Positions 51,219-60,808 of a stretch of 64,000 nucleotides of DNA are shown here, one piece after another. The translations under genes were made by a program, and so were the position numbers. The notes under the pieces were generated by a model, which saw nothing but the letters and a program-made list of their open reading frames with translations, did not search any database and was not told the origin of the DNA. The DNA comes from Candidatus Flexifilum affinis (GTDB lineage: Bacteria > Chloroflexota > Anaerolineae > Aggregatilineales > Phototrophicaceae). The stretch spans positions 620,001-684,000 of the forward strand of contig JADJPJ010000087.1 of assembly GCA_016713325.1 (NCBI GenBank). Reading direction: 5' to 3'. Each line of letters starts with the position of its first letter. Position 1 is the stretch's first letter.

Positions 51219-53044
51219 GTAACCTCTTCGCTTTCGATGAATTGGCGTCGATATAACTGCGCATACAGTCCGTCGAGCGCGAGCAATTCGTCGTGGCTTC
51301 CCTCCTCGACAATCTCGCCCCGGCGCATCACCAGAATACGATCCACCTGCCGCACCGTGCTTAGACGGTGCGCAATCACGATGCTGGTGCGACCCTGAAG
51401 CGCCTGGTGCAGCCCGCTCTGGATATCTTCCTCGGTTTCCGTGTCGATGCTGCTGGTCGCCTCGTCCAGCACCAGGATGCTGTGCGGGTGATGCAGCAGC
51501 GCACGCGCTAAAGCGATGAGCTGGCGCTGTCCCTGCGACAGATTGGCCCCCCCTGGCAGAAGCGGGGTATCCAGCCCATGCGGCAGCCGGTCGATGAAGC
51601 GGCTGGCGCACGCCGCCTGCGCCGCTGCGGCGATCTTCTCCTGAGGAATCGAAGTGTCAAACAGACTGATATTCTCCGCGATGGTACCCGTAAAGCAGTA
51701 AGGGTTCTGCGGCACGATAGTGACGAGGTTGCGCAGGTCGCTGTTGCGAATCTGGCGCACATCATTGCCTCCGATCCTCACCGCTCCGACAGTAACATCG
51801 TAGAATCGCCCGACCAGTCCGGCCAGAGAAGTCTTGCCCGCGCCTGTAGCGCCGACGATGGCAACGCGCTGACCCGCCGGAATATGCAAATTCAGGTCGC
51901 GGATGACGGGATTGCCCTCTTCATAGGCAAAGGTCACATGATCGAACTCGACGGTGAGCGCGCGTCCTTCGGTCGACGCCGGCGTGGCAGGTTCAGCCAC
52001 TGCCGGTTCTACCTGGAGCATACGCGCCAGGCGTTCGCCGGCCGCCAATGCCGTTTGTACCTGAGCGATCTGCTCGGCCAGGTTCTGAATAGGCTCGAAC
52101 ATGCGACGCGTGTAATCGACATAGGCGATCAGCATGCCAATAGTCGCCCAGCCTGCAAACACGCCCTGCCCGCCCCCGTACAGGACGATGGACAAACCAA
52201 ATGTAGTGAGCACCTGAAGAGCCGACGCATACCAGGTGTAGTAGTCACGCAGGGTTGTGTGAATTTCCCGATAGGCGACGTTCTTCTCGTCGAATCCGTG
52301 GCGACTGACAGCCTGCCGTCCGAACAACTGGATCACCAGCATGCCGCCGAGCTGTTCATTGAGATAAGCAAGCTTCTCGGCGACGAGTCGATGGTATCGC
52401 ATCGAGGCGCTGCGGATGCGCTTACGGAAGAAGACGGTCACAAAAATCATCGCGGGCAGGACGAGGAAACTGATCAGCGCCAGTCGCGCGTTGATGAGCA
52501 GCATGGCGACAATAATGCCGACCAGAGTGACCATGTTGGTCGCCACCATCAGGATACTGGTGGAGATCAACTCGGTCAGCGCGTCGATGTCATTCGTCAT
52601 GCGCGCGACGAGCTGGCCTACGGGTGTGACATTGAAGAAGCGCATGTCCTGGCGAAGAATGTGCTCAAAGAGCCGGGCGCGCAGGTCACGCAGGGTGTTT
52701 TGGCCTACCGTCTGCAGCAGATAGATGTAGCCGAAACGCAGCGCAAAGATGGCAAAGATTAAACCGAAGTAAAGCAGTCCAATCGGAATCAGGCCGCTCA
52801 GATCGCCATGCGAAATCGGGCCGTCCACAGCGCGCTGAACCAGATAAGGCAGCGCCGTGGACATGACCGAAACAGCCACAAGCCCAAGGAAGACGAGGAT
52901 GAGCTGCTTGCGGTAAGGGGCGAGGAACTGCCCCAGCATTCGGAACAGATAACGGTCAGTGATCTTCGAGATCTGGAGATCTGCTGCCGACAATCGTCGA
53001 GCATCAACGCCGGATGAGCTCAATTTCACTTTCCTCCAGCTCAC
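51215..53044 (-). CDS. ABC exporter half-transporter with complete ATPase site
   Basis: 609 residues: six-helix exporter domain (about 30-340) and ATPase (about 360-609). Walker A GATGAGKTS, signature LSQGQRQ, Walker B ILVLDEATSSID with catalytic Glu, and His switch AHRLSTV. It overlaps its partner by 41 bases, so translational coupling and a heterodimer are expected. It may export the RiPP product or a lipid or polysaccharide component; the sequence does not decide. Confidence 0.9.
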   Translation of the reverse strand: MSWRKVKLSSSGVDARRLSAADLQISKITDRYLFRMLGQFLAPYRKQLILVFLGLVAVSVMSTALPYLVQRAVDGPISHGDLSGLIPIGLLYFGLIFAIFALRFGYIYLLQTVGQNTLRDLRARLFEHILRQDMRFFNVTPVGQLVARMTNDIDALTELISTSILMVATNMVTLVGIIVAMLLINARLALISFLVLPAMIFVTVFFRKRIRSASMRYHRLVAEKLAYLNEQLGGMLVIQLFGRQAVSRHGFDEKNVAYREIHTTLRDYYTWYASALQVLTTFGLSIVLYGGGQGVFAGWATIGMLIAYVDYTRRMFEPIQNLAEQIAQVQTALAAGERLARMLQVEPAVAEPATPASTEGRALTVEFDHVTFAYEEGNPVIRDLNLHIPAGQRVAIVGATGAGKTSLAGLVGRFYDVTVGAVRIGGNDVRQIRNSDLRNLVTIVPQNPYCFTGTIAENISLFDTSIPQEKIAAAAQAACASRFIDRLPHGLDTPLLPGGANLSQGQRQLIALARALLHHPHSILVLDEATSSIDTETEEDIQSGLHQALQGRTSIVIAHRLSTVRQVDRILVMRRGEIVEEGSHDELLALDGLYAQLYRRQFIESEEVT

Positions 53045-54797
53045 GCGCGGCCATGCGCGCGTACATTCCGTGCTGTGCGATGAGCGACTGATGGGTGCCG
53101 CTTTCCAGAATTTGCCCGTTGTCGATCACAACTATCAGATCGGCGTCCTTCACCGTGGCGATGCGGTGCGCGATGATCAGGCTGGTCCGCTCGATAAGCA
53201 CATCCCTCAGTCCGTGCAGGATATCGGCCGCCGTATGTGTATCGACGCTGGACAGTGCATCGTCCAGAACCAGGATGGCCGGATCACGGACCACCGCTCG
53301 TGCGATAGCGACGCGCTGCTTCTGGCCGCCGCTGAGCATCACCCCTTTTTCGCCCACCAGCGTGTCCATGCCACGAGGAAGCTGCGGAATGTCGTTGCTG
53401 ACGCGGGAAATCTGAGCGGCCCGCAGAAGCTCATCCTCGCTGGCCTCTTCGCGACCCATGCGGATGTTGTCTCTCAGCGAGGCGCTGAACAGATACGTGG
53501 ATTGCGGTACGTAGGCGATACCGCGGCGCAGGTCGGCAAGATCCAGATGCCGGACATCCACGCCATCCACCCGCACGCGCCCTTCACTGGTATCGAGCGC
53601 ACGCGCCAGCAGACTGACCAGGAGAGTCTTGCCCGATCCAGTGGGACCAACAATTCCGACGACGGTGCCGGCGGGAATGTCGAGACTCACGTTGCGCAGC
53701 AGCCACTGGCCGTCAATCTCGACGCCAACATTCTCGAAGCGAATATCGCCGTGGACATCGGGTAGATGGACCGCATCCGGTCGCGAGGCAATCTCCGGCT
53801 CGCGCAGAAGGAGCGTCAGACGCGCCAGCGCGCCCAGAGATTGCTGGTAGCGCTGGTATATTGTCCCCAGATGAAGGAGTGATTGGCTGATCCAGGCCAG
53901 GTAGAACAGGAATTGGGTGAAATTGCCCAGGCTCATTTCGCCCTGGATGGCCAGGATGCCGCCAAACAATACAACAACGGCCGTCGCCATGGTGCTGATC
54001 ATATTGGGCAGCATGCCCACTGGCTCATACCGGCGCTTGAAAAAGAGCCAGCGCCGGCGGTATTCGCGATTTTCCTTGCCGAACAGACCGATGAAGCTGT
54101 CCTCGCGGCCGAAGGTTTTGATCGTGTGGATGCCGCTTGCCGCATCCTGGACAATCGACGAGATGACCCCGCCCTGGTCCTGCACCTTTTCGAACATCGG
54201 GTTGAGCGCAGCCCCTACCCGAATCTGGAACGTTGTGCTCACCGCGAGCACAATGAAAACCACAAACGTCAGCGGAAGATGTATCATCGCCAGCAAGATA
54301 AACACGGTGATCAGGTTGAACAGAGCACCGCCAAAGCGGTTGAAGCCAATCGCCAGCAGTCGAAAGATCATCTCGGTGTCGGCGTGGACTCGTGCGATCA
54401 GGTCACCGATGGCGTTTCGCTGGAAAAACGCATTCTCCTGCGTCAGCAGACTGTCGTAGAGATCTTTGCGGATGTCATAGTTGACAGAATACGCGATATC
54501 CCCACTGTAGTATCGCATTCCAAAGAAAGCGAGAATAGCAATGAGGGAGACGACGACCAGGATGGCCAGGTCCCCCAGCATCTGGTCAATGGACAGACCC
54601 TGCTGCAAATGATCGACGATGATGCCGATCATCAGGGGTTCGGCAGACGTGGCAATACCACCGATAATGCCCGTCACGATCGAGCCAACAGCCGATCCCT
54701 TATGTCTGCCAATGTAGCCGAGCAGCCAGCGTACATTCGCTATGCGCGCTTTCGGTGCAGACGACACTGCACCATCCGCGTTCGCCTGGACGCTCAC
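53004..54797 (-). CDS. ABC exporter half-transporter with degenerate ATPase site
   Basis: 597 residues with exporter TM domain (about 35-330) and ATPase (about 360-597): Walker A GPTGSGKTLL, signature LSGGQKQR, and Walker B ILVLDDALSSVD in which Asp replaces the catalytic Glu. One degenerate and one consensus site is the mark of heterodimeric exporters such as BmrCD or TM287/288. First gene of the pair; the 182-base gap upstream (54798-54979) holds no gene and no clear promoter to my eye. Confidence 0.9.
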   Translation of the reverse strand: MSVQANADGAVSSAPKARIANVRWLLGYIGRHKGSAVGSIVTGIIGGIATSAEPLMIGIIVDHLQQGLSIDQMLGDLAILVVVSLIAILAFFGMRYYSGDIAYSVNYDIRKDLYDSLLTQENAFFQRNAIGDLIARVHADTEMIFRLLAIGFNRFGGALFNLITVFILLAMIHLPLTFVVFIVLAVSTTFQIRVGAALNPMFEKVQDQGGVISSIVQDAASGIHTIKTFGREDSFIGLFGKENREYRRRWLFFKRRYEPVGMLPNMISTMATAVVVLFGGILAIQGEMSLGNFTQFLFYLAWISQSLLHLGTIYQRYQQSLGALARLTLLLREPEIASRPDAVHLPDVHGDIRFENVGVEIDGQWLLRNVSLDIPAGTVVGIVGPTGSGKTLLVSLLARALDTSEGRVRVDGVDVRHLDLADLRRGIAYVPQSTYLFSASLRDNIRMGREEASEDELLRAAQISRVSNDIPQLPRGMDTLVGEKGVMLSGGQKQRVAIARAVVRDPAILVLDDALSSVDTHTAADILHGLRDVLIERTSLIIAHRIATVKDADLIVVIDNGQILESGTHQSLIAQHGMYARMAARELEESEIELIRR

Positions 54798-54979
54798 AGC
54801 GGCCTTCCTTCCCTAGAACTCTATTGCTTTCGATGCGGCAGTATTAAGTGTAGCCTGACCGCAGCGACCATTCCAGACCATTATGGACTGGATGGTCACT
54901 GCATCTCAGGAAACCTGTGTGGCGCATTGGGAGCAACTGGCCGGCTCACGGGAAAAGCAGCCCGGCGCGAAAAAGTCGA

Positions 54980-56335
54980 TCAATGCTCGCGACGTTCCAG
55001 CAGGAACATCGGCACGACCGATCCACCACCAGCCGTGACATTCAGAAGTGAGACCGAAGAAAGACGGGTCAGGCAGCCATAGACCGTTCGACCGGAGAAG
55101 ACGTACGGATCGGCATCCACATAACGCGGACTGATGTCGAGACTGCCATCGATCCAGGAGGGGAAGAGGCGTGTGATTGATTCCACCCGATGCTGCACTA
55201 CCGATGGCGTCGCGAGCGCCTGGCGGAGCGCTTCATTCCATTCGTCCTGAGCGCACTCCCAACCCAGAGTCACGCCTTTGCCGCCGTACTCGTCGTTAGG
55301 CTTCAGCACGAACCGTTCGCGGTTCTCACTCAGAAATTCCAGCAGATCGACCTCACGCCCCTGAAATTCTGTCTTGCGATCGCTGATCAGGCGGGTCCAG
55401 GGGATATGCTGCTCGATGGCCGTACGCTGTTCCGCGGTGAAAAGGTGTGCATTGCGCTCGTCGCTCAGAAAAGCGAAAGATGCTTTCTTGGCCATCAACT
55501 TGCAGCTGAAGGAATTTGACATCAGCACGGCGTGGTCACGATAGGCATGGACAATCGGGTTGTCCACACCAAGGCGCTCGATCAGCTCGTTGATCAGGAC
55601 GCGCTTGTAGATCAGATCGATCTTGCGGTCGCCCGCCCACAGCGCCCCACCTCGATACTCCACGGCACGCGGATCGACCAGGAAAGCGTGCACATCCTCA
55701 TGTTCGAAGTAGCGACGAGTGAGCTCGTGTTCATTGAGAGTCGGCACATCCTGCCAGTCCATAATGGCGATCTGAGGCTTGCCTACCCCACCCCATTCGG
55801 CATAGGTCTGAAGCAGCACCGAGAGCAGATCCTTGAGCATGGGCATCGCACGGACGTGGAACAGTCTCTCGAAGCGCTTCATCGGCTGAAGCATTTCGAA
55901 CAGCTCGACCAGCACGTCGCCATAGCCCATGCCGGCCGGCGTTTCGGCATTGTATTCGACGAACTGAAGCTTACCCTGCTCGGGCCGAAAAAAAGAATCC
56001 AACCGTGAGGTCGTCCAGGGGACGACCCCACCGATATCCAGGCTAAAAAGCTGCTCCTCGTAAGCCTGCAAAGCGAGCTGCTGTCGCAGTTGGGCGCTGT
56101 GCAGGCAGGCTTCATGCGCGCGCGCGAATGCCCCTAAGAGAATTTCCGTCTCATGCTTGAGATACGCCCACTGATCGGTGAAGTAGAAGTGTGGGCGCAG
56201 CACCGTACAGATCGGGCGGTCACCGAAATACAGCCCCATTTGACGCAGGTGGCCGCGCATTTCCGCATCCGTCTCGGCGGCAAGATTGCCCTCGCTCAGA
56301 ATCTCATGGTAGGCGTCGATCGCTTCGCGCAGCAT
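54980..56335 (-). CDS. Circularly permuted ATP-grasp ligase
   Basis: 451 residues. The pattern fits the circularly permuted ATP-grasp group: [20 protein letters not shown] near residue 125, [13 protein letters not shown] near 240 and [19 protein letters not shown] near 340, the last two supplying nucleotide and metal contacts. Such enzymes ligate carboxylates to amines in peptide-like metabolites. It ends the minus-strand group and lies 6 bases from the next ATP-grasp gene. Substrates are unknown. Confidence 0.82.
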   Translation of the reverse strand: MLREAIDAYHEILSEGNLAAETDAEMRGHLRQMGLYFGDRPICTVLRPHFYFTDQWAYLKHETEILLGAFARAHEACLHSAQLRQQLALQAYEEQLFSLDIGGVVPWTTSRLDSFFRPEQGKLQFVEYNAETPAGMGYGDVLVELFEMLQPMKRFERLFHVRAMPMLKDLLSVLLQTYAEWGGVGKPQIAIMDWQDVPTLNEHELTRRYFEHEDVHAFLVDPRAVEYRGGALWAGDRKIDLIYKRVLINELIERLGVDNPIVHAYRDHAVLMSNSFSCKLMAKKASFAFLSDERNAHLFTAEQRTAIEQHIPWTRLISDRKTEFQGREVDLLEFLSENRERFVLKPNDEYGGKGVTLGWECAQDEWNEALRQALATPSVVQHRVESITRLFPSWIDGSLDISPRYVDADPYVFSGRTVYGCLTRLSSVSLLNVTAGGGSVVPMFLLERREH

Positions 56336-56341
56336 CGTCGA

Positions 56342-57310
56342 CTATCCTCCGCCGTCAAGCGACTGAGCGAGCTGTCCCCACCGGTAGCGTGAGCGTGTCT
56401 GCGCATTCGGGTCGGTCGCGTAGCCAATAGCGACATCGGCCAGCGTCTTGACCATCCAGTCGAAGTGGACGCGTCCAAGGGAGTTCACGTCCATGTCTGG
56501 AGCCGGGTTCATGAAGTCGATGGCATAAGGCACGCCATCCTTGATTGCGAATTCCACCGCGTTCATGTCGTATCCGAATGCGCGGTTCAGGCGCAGCGTG
56601 TGGTCGACCAGCTGCTCGACTAGTTCGGCGGGGAAATCGTGTTCAGGCAGGTAGTTGTTGCCGTAGACAGGGCGCGGCGTGTACTTCATCACGTGGACGT
56701 ACTGCTGACCCAGGCCCATGCAGCGCCCATAGTTGTCCCAGTGAATGTATTCCTGGAGAATCATGGTCAGGAGGCCGCTATCGTTGTACTTCTCGAACAA
56801 ATCGTTCAAATCGTGGACGATATGCACCGACTTCCAGCCACCGCCGTGCGCATCCTTAAGTACGAGCGGGAAGCCACCCAGGTACTCGACAATCCCCTCC
56901 CAGTCGATCGGGTAAATCAGATTGCGCAGACTCTCCTCGTGCACGATGCCGGGGACGTATTCCTTATTTGGCAGCACCACCGTCTTCGGGTGCGGGATGC
57001 CCATCTTCGCCAGCATCGACGCTCCGAAGAATTTATCGTCCGCCGTCCACATGAAGGGATCGTGGATGACCAGAGTACCCTGAAGGACCGCGTTCTTGAG
57101 CATGCTGCGATAATAGGGCACTTCGTGGGAAATGCGGTCGACAATCACCCGGTACTGCGATGGCTCGTTCATCTGGGTGCCGCCCACCTTGACGTATTCC
57201 GCCATCACCCCAGTGTCCGCGGTCCGCAGGTTGACCTCGTCGAGAAACGCGGGAGGGAATGACCATTCCCGACCAACAAGCAGGCCTATTTTCAAGAGTC
57301 CGTCGCTCAT
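56342..57310 (-). CDS. ATP-grasp ligase, RimK/D-Ala-D-Ala-like
   Basis: 322 residues. ATP-grasp elements: GASMLAKMGIPHPKTVVLP (about 95), FPLVLKDAHGGGWKSVHIV near 150 (Lys and glycine-rich loop), ILQEYIHWDNYGRCMG near 190 and NAVEFAIKDGVPYAIDFMNPAPD near 260, which bears the metal ligands Glu, Asp and Asn. Probably forms an amide or peptide bond. Between the permuted ATP-grasp and the esterase genes, same direction. Confidence 0.87.
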   Translation of the reverse strand: MSDGLLKIGLLVGREWSFPPAFLDEVNLRTADTGVMAEYVKVGGTQMNEPSQYRVIVDRISHEVPYYRSMLKNAVLQGTLVIHDPFMWTADDKFFGASMLAKMGIPHPKTVVLPNKEYVPGIVHEESLRNLIYPIDWEGIVEYLGGFPLVLKDAHGGGWKSVHIVHDLNDLFEKYNDSGLLTMILQEYIHWDNYGRCMGLGQQYVHVMKYTPRPVYGNNYLPEHDFPAELVEQLVDHTLRLNRAFGYDMNAVEFAIKDGVPYAIDFMNPAPDMDVNSLGRVHFDWMVKTLADVAIGYATDPNAQTRSRYRWGQLAQSLDGGG

Positions 57311-57397
57311 TTCGAGTCACCTTATTTGAATAAGACACATCATTAAACTGAAATCGCATCAACCGATGCGCATAATCCATCCCATTCCCGGCAGGGC

Positions 57398-58120
57398 TCA
57401 GTCAGCCCCACCCAAGTAACGTGGCACGATCTGCTGCCAGTACGGCCAGTCGTGCACCCATCCATCCCATTCCCGGTAGGCATTCCAGATTCCCTTGCTC
57501 CACAGCATGGCGCTGAAGTCCCGCGACCACTGCACCTGCGGATCGCCCGAGCCGGCGACCAGGATGATCTCCTGCCTGCGGATCGCTTCCAGGCGTTTGG
57601 CATCACTCTCGTTTGGAATAAACGACATCGGGTTGTTGTGGTAAACGTAGTCATCGCTGTAGCCGCCCGTGAACGAGCGGATGTCATACAGCCCGCACAG
57701 CCCGATGATTCGGCGAATCTCCCACGGGTACTTCAGCCCGAAGGCCGCCGCGTGGTAGGCGCCAAAGGAGGCTCCCATGGCAATAGTGTACGGGTTCCGG
57801 TTCTTCCAGCGGATGAAGGGCAGCACTTCGTTGTGCAGATACTCGAAGTACTGGTGGTGGCGATAGGCGCGACCACCCGGGTGCGCCCACCACGCATACC
57901 AGCTTTCCTCGTCGATGCTGTCCACGCAGAAGGCCTGATACCAACCGCGCTCCAGTGGTTCGCGAAGCGCTCCCCAGAACATGCCACGGTCTTCCCACTC
58001 GTAGAAGCGCCCTTTGGACGTCGGAAAGATGAGGATGGGTGCTCCACCATGGCCAAAAACCAGGAGCTGCATATCGCGATTCAGAGAGGGGCTGTACCAG
58101 CGGTGATGTTCGCGATTCAT
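57398..58120 (-). CDS. Alpha/beta-hydrolase esterase
   Basis: 240 residues. The nucleophile elbow GASFGAYHAAAF has Ser near residue 117 and a C-terminal His in WDGWVHDWPYW. LLVFGHGGAPILIFPTSKGRFYEWEDRG opens it, a form seen in esterases next to ATP-grasp genes. It has no signal peptide. It may cleave an ester or amide of the group's product. The 87-base gap to the next ATP-grasp gene has no ORF. Confidence 0.82.
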   Translation of the reverse strand: MNREHHRWYSPSLNRDMQLLVFGHGGAPILIFPTSKGRFYEWEDRGMFWGALREPLERGWYQAFCVDSIDEESWYAWWAHPGGRAYRHHQYFEYLHNEVLPFIRWKNRNPYTIAMGASFGAYHAAAFGLKYPWEIRRIIGLCGLYDIRSFTGGYSDDYVYHNNPMSFIPNESDAKRLEAIRRQEIILVAGSGDPQVQWSRDFSAMLWSKGIWNAYREWDGWVHDWPYWQQIVPRYLGGAD

Positions 58121-58134
58121 CGTGCATTCGTCCC

Positions 58135-59301
58135 TTAGGTGATTTCGCTCTGAGACAGGCGATATTGAACGGCGAATTCGAGAGCCCGTGCCGGGTTGAT
58201 TGCTCCTGCCCCCTGCTGGTGGTTGGGAATGTTCGGCAGCGGAATGGCTGTTTGCTTCAGAATAGACTGAATTTCCCGGGGCGTCAAACGAGGATTCGCC
58301 TCGATCATCTGAGCGACGACCGAGGTTGTGATCGCGGCGGCAACCGAGGTGCCGTCGACATGCTGGTGCCGGGCGTCGATCAGCTTGTGGCCGTTGATTC
58401 GCGCCTGAAGGAGCGAGTACAGACTCGCGTCCGGGCGTTGGGCCTGGTCGCGCGAGATGCTCAGGTCACCATAGCCGCTCATCAACAGGCGCTTGAGGGC
58501 GCGCTCGCTCTCGGTTGCGAGCAGAGGGCCAAGCCAGTAGGCTTCGCGGTCGACGAGCGATCCGGGCAGGATGGGCGACGCGATCCATCGGGCCGGCGCC
58601 ACGACGTCTGGCTTGGTCGTACCATCGTGAGCAGTCCCGAAGTTGCTATGAAACATAGCCCATCGGCTGCGATCGAGCGAGTTGTCGTCGTCATAGCCGC
58701 CGACGACGAGAGCCTCGGGGGCGCTCGCCGGCGGGACGACTTCTCCCGCGCCGCGGTTGCCAGACGCTGCCACCACGGTGACCCCCATTTCGGTCAGCCG
58801 GGCTACCGCCCAGTGCAGTGGATGATCCGGGTCGGCGCTGACGAAATCGCCGCCGACCGAGAGATTGACGACGCGGACATTGAATCGGCGTCCGGCGTCG
58901 ATGAGCCAGCGCAGGCCGCGCAGAATGTCGCGCTCCTTCACCTGCCCGCGCGGGCTGCTGACCTTGATCAGCACGACCGAGGCATGCGAAGCCAGACCAC
59001 GATAGCGCCCACCCGAAAGTGTGCCGTCGCCGCAGGCGATCACGGACGTCATCTGACCATGCCAGCTCAGATCATCCGCCTGGGCGACTGCCGGCTCTTC
59101 GACAACATGAACGGTTGAAGCGTCAACATGAACGAGAATACGTCCGGCGAGATCGGGATGCATGTAAAACCCGGAGTCGACAAAGGCGACAACAATCCCG
59201 CGTCCGCTGAATCCATTCGGCGCGCTCAGCCGATCGGGCGTGGGCAGGATTTGCGGCGTCACCGGATCGTCGTGTGGGTATGGCGGCTTGAAGAGTGTCA
59301 T
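58135..59301 (-). CDS. Subtilisin-family (S8) serine protease, no signal peptide
   Basis: 388 residues from ATG 59301. Complete triad: Asp in AFVDSGFYMHPD (about 45), His in LSWHGQMTSVIA (about 80), Asn in VAASGNRGAG (about 165) and Ser in VDGTSVAAAI (about 320). The His-Gly context is WHGQM, an unusual form. Lacking signal and pro-peptide, it should be cytoplasmic. It lies 14 bases from the esterase gene within the ATP-grasp group, which suggests it processes a peptide made or modified there. Confidence 0.85.
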   Translation of the reverse strand: MTLFKPPYPHDDPVTPQILPTPDRLSAPNGFSGRGIVVAFVDSGFYMHPDLAGRILVHVDASTVHVVEEPAVAQADDLSWHGQMTSVIACGDGTLSGGRYRGLASHASVVLIKVSSPRGQVKERDILRGLRWLIDAGRRFNVRVVNLSVGGDFVSADPDHPLHWAVARLTEMGVTVVAASGNRGAGEVVPPASAPEALVVGGYDDDNSLDRSRWAMFHSNFGTAHDGTTKPDVVAPARWIASPILPGSLVDREAYWLGPLLATESERALKRLLMSGYGDLSISRDQAQRPDASLYSLLQARINGHKLIDARHQHVDGTSVAAAITTSVVAQMIEANPRLTPREIQSILKQTAIPLPNIPNHQQGAGAINPARALEFAVQYRLSQSEIT

Positions 59302-59340
59302 GTTCGTGGCTGAGTGCAATGGTTCCGGGTGACCAGGATA

Positions 59341-59369
59341 AAGAGAAAGACGCCGAATGTTCTCGGCGC
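59341..59369 (-). terminator. Terminator after the third ATP-grasp gene
   Basis: Arms CGCCGA (59352-59357) and TCGGCG (59364-59369), followed on the minus strand by TCTTTCTCTTT. Read-through would still reach the subtilase. Position in the 81-base gap. Confidence 0.5.
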
Positions 59370-59382
59370 TGCGAGAAGTCCG

Positions 59383-60597
59383 TTACCCGGTCTGGCCGGT
59401 GCGCGTCGCATCCATAGGACGGGCGGATGCTGCGAAATCCACTGCGAACCGCTCCAGATAGGAGGTCATCAACGACTCGACGCGCGACTGGTCGGGTGAT
59501 ACAACCACCAAGGCCGCGTGATACGGTTTGTTGGCGCGCCAAACCACTTCCGGATCGTTGTACACGGAAAGATCGGGGTGCTCCTGGCGAGCCAGCGTGA
59601 CCATAACGCCACCGTAGTCCCGTCGGGTCGCCGGAACTGCATAGGTTTCGCCGCGCAGCTTGCTGACTTCCAGCTTCGCCCATTCACGCCAGAGGTTGAT
59701 GTTGGTGGCGTGCTCGATCATGTCGGAGATAAAGGCGCCGCCGACTCGCGCCGCAACTTCCAGGAAATAGAAGCGCCCATCGGCATGTGACTTGATGAAC
59801 TCGGCATGAGACGCCCCATTCACCATCCCCAACGCCCTGAGTACCACGCGATTGAGCGAGCAAAGCTCTTCTTCTTCATCGGTTTCGTGTGGTATAACGC
59901 GGGACATGAAGATGCCGCCACCCTGGTACACCTGCATGGGCGGCGCGCCATACTTCTGGGCGCTGACAAACTCGACTTCGCCATCCACCGTCAGGGCGTC
60001 AACGTGATAGACATCGCCAGGGATGAACTGCTCCAGCAGATAATACGATTGGCGGTCGCCCAGTTCATCCAGCGCCCGCCACACGTCCTCACTGCTGCTC
60101 GGCTTGCGTATGCCCATGGAACCTGCCTCAGTGCGAGGTTTCAGCACCCACGGCGGCGGGACCTTATTCATGAAGTCACGCACCCCGTCGTAATTCTTGA
60201 TCTGGATGAAGTCGGGAACCAGAATACTGGCCGCGCGTGTGATCTGGCGCATGGCCAGCTTGTCGCGAAAGCGCCTGGTCGCCGTCACCCCGGTGCCCGG
60301 CAGGCGGAGGTGTTCGCGGAGCATGGCCACCAACTCGACCTCAAACTCGTCCAGGGGGAGGATGTAGTCGATGCTCATCCCCCGGCACATCCAGCTGACG
60401 GTATTGATTACATCCTGATAACGGCGAAGATCCGGAACAAACTGGAAGGCGTCAATACTCTCGCGCGGCCACGGCTCGTTGTGAAGGCTCTCCTCGGTCA
60501 TCAGAATGACCTTGCAGCCCAGAGCCTTGGCTGTCTGGAGCATCACTTCGCCCTTGAAGGAACTGGAGAGGAACAGAATCGTCAGCGGTTGAGACAT
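59383..60597 (-). CDS. ATP-grasp ligase, carboxylate-amine type
   Basis: 404 residues. Features: LTILFLSSSFKGEVML, DYILPLDEFEVELVAMLREHL, RFRDKLAMRQITRAASILVPDF, PWVLKPRTEAGSMGIRKPSS (Lys and Gly-rich loop near 155), YYLLEQFIPGDVYHVDAL and GRFYFLEVAARVGGAFI (metal ligand region near 280). This matches carbamoyl-phosphate-synthase/biotin-carboxylase-like ATP-grasp ligases. It leads the minus-strand group and has a promoter directly upstream. Confidence 0.87.
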   Translation of the reverse strand: MSQPLTILFLSSSFKGEVMLQTAKALGCKVILMTEESLHNEPWPRESIDAFQFVPDLRRYQDVINTVSWMCRGMSIDYILPLDEFEVELVAMLREHLRLPGTGVTATRRFRDKLAMRQITRAASILVPDFIQIKNYDGVRDFMNKVPPPWVLKPRTEAGSMGIRKPSSSEDVWRALDELGDRQSYYLLEQFIPGDVYHVDALTVDGEVEFVSAQKYGAPPMQVYQGGGIFMSRVIPHETDEEEELCSLNRVVLRALGMVNGASHAEFIKSHADGRFYFLEVAARVGGAFISDMIEHATNINLWREWAKLEVSKLRGETYAVPATRRDYGGVMVTLARQEHPDLSVYNDPEVVWRANKPYHAALVVVSPDQSRVESLMTSYLERFAVDFAASARPMDATRTGQTG

Positions 60598-60650
60598 GCG
60601 CGTGTTTCCTTGCTCGCCAACTGTCTGGGTACATGTGAAGGATTCGCATC

Positions 60651-60659
60651 ACTATATCA
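60651..60659 (-). promoter_or_regulatory. Extended -10 promoter for the ATP-grasp group
   Basis: On the minus strand TGATATAGT, an extended -10 with TATAGT (60651-60656 on the + strand as ACTATA). The -35 is poor, as expected for this class. The leader would be about 48 bases. Confidence 0.45.
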
Positions 60660-60700
60660 AGAATCAGGCGGTTTTCCCACATGTCTACCCTTACGGGAAA

Positions 60701-60716
60701 CGTGACATATGTCACG
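60701..60716. promoter_or_regulatory. CRP/FNR-type operator between divergent genes
   Basis: Perfect 16-base palindrome CGTGACATATGTCACG, i.e. GTGA-N6-TCAC, the CRP-like core. Its centre lies about 55 bases before the expected start of the + strand gene and on the other side of the ATP-grasp promoter. Confidence 0.6.
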
Positions 60717-60726
60717 GCACAAGGAG

Positions 60727-60756
60727 TTGCATAGGCGCCCCCCTGCGTATTATAGT
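60727..60756 (+). promoter_or_regulatory. Promoter of the KAS III-like gene
   Basis: TTGCAT (60727-60732) and TATAGT (60751-60756) with an 18-base spacer, just downstream of the palindrome. The start point would be near 60763. Confidence 0.52.
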
Positions 60757-60808
60757 CAACAGAGTTCGAACACCTCTTGAAGTGAAAGCGTCTGGAGCCA
60801 TTCGGAAC

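Noticed and set aside
51219..51611. Long N-terminal extension of the RmlC-like gene
   Set aside because: The added 131 residues overlap the ABC gene out of frame and have low-complexity composition; ATG 51218 has an ATGA coupling.
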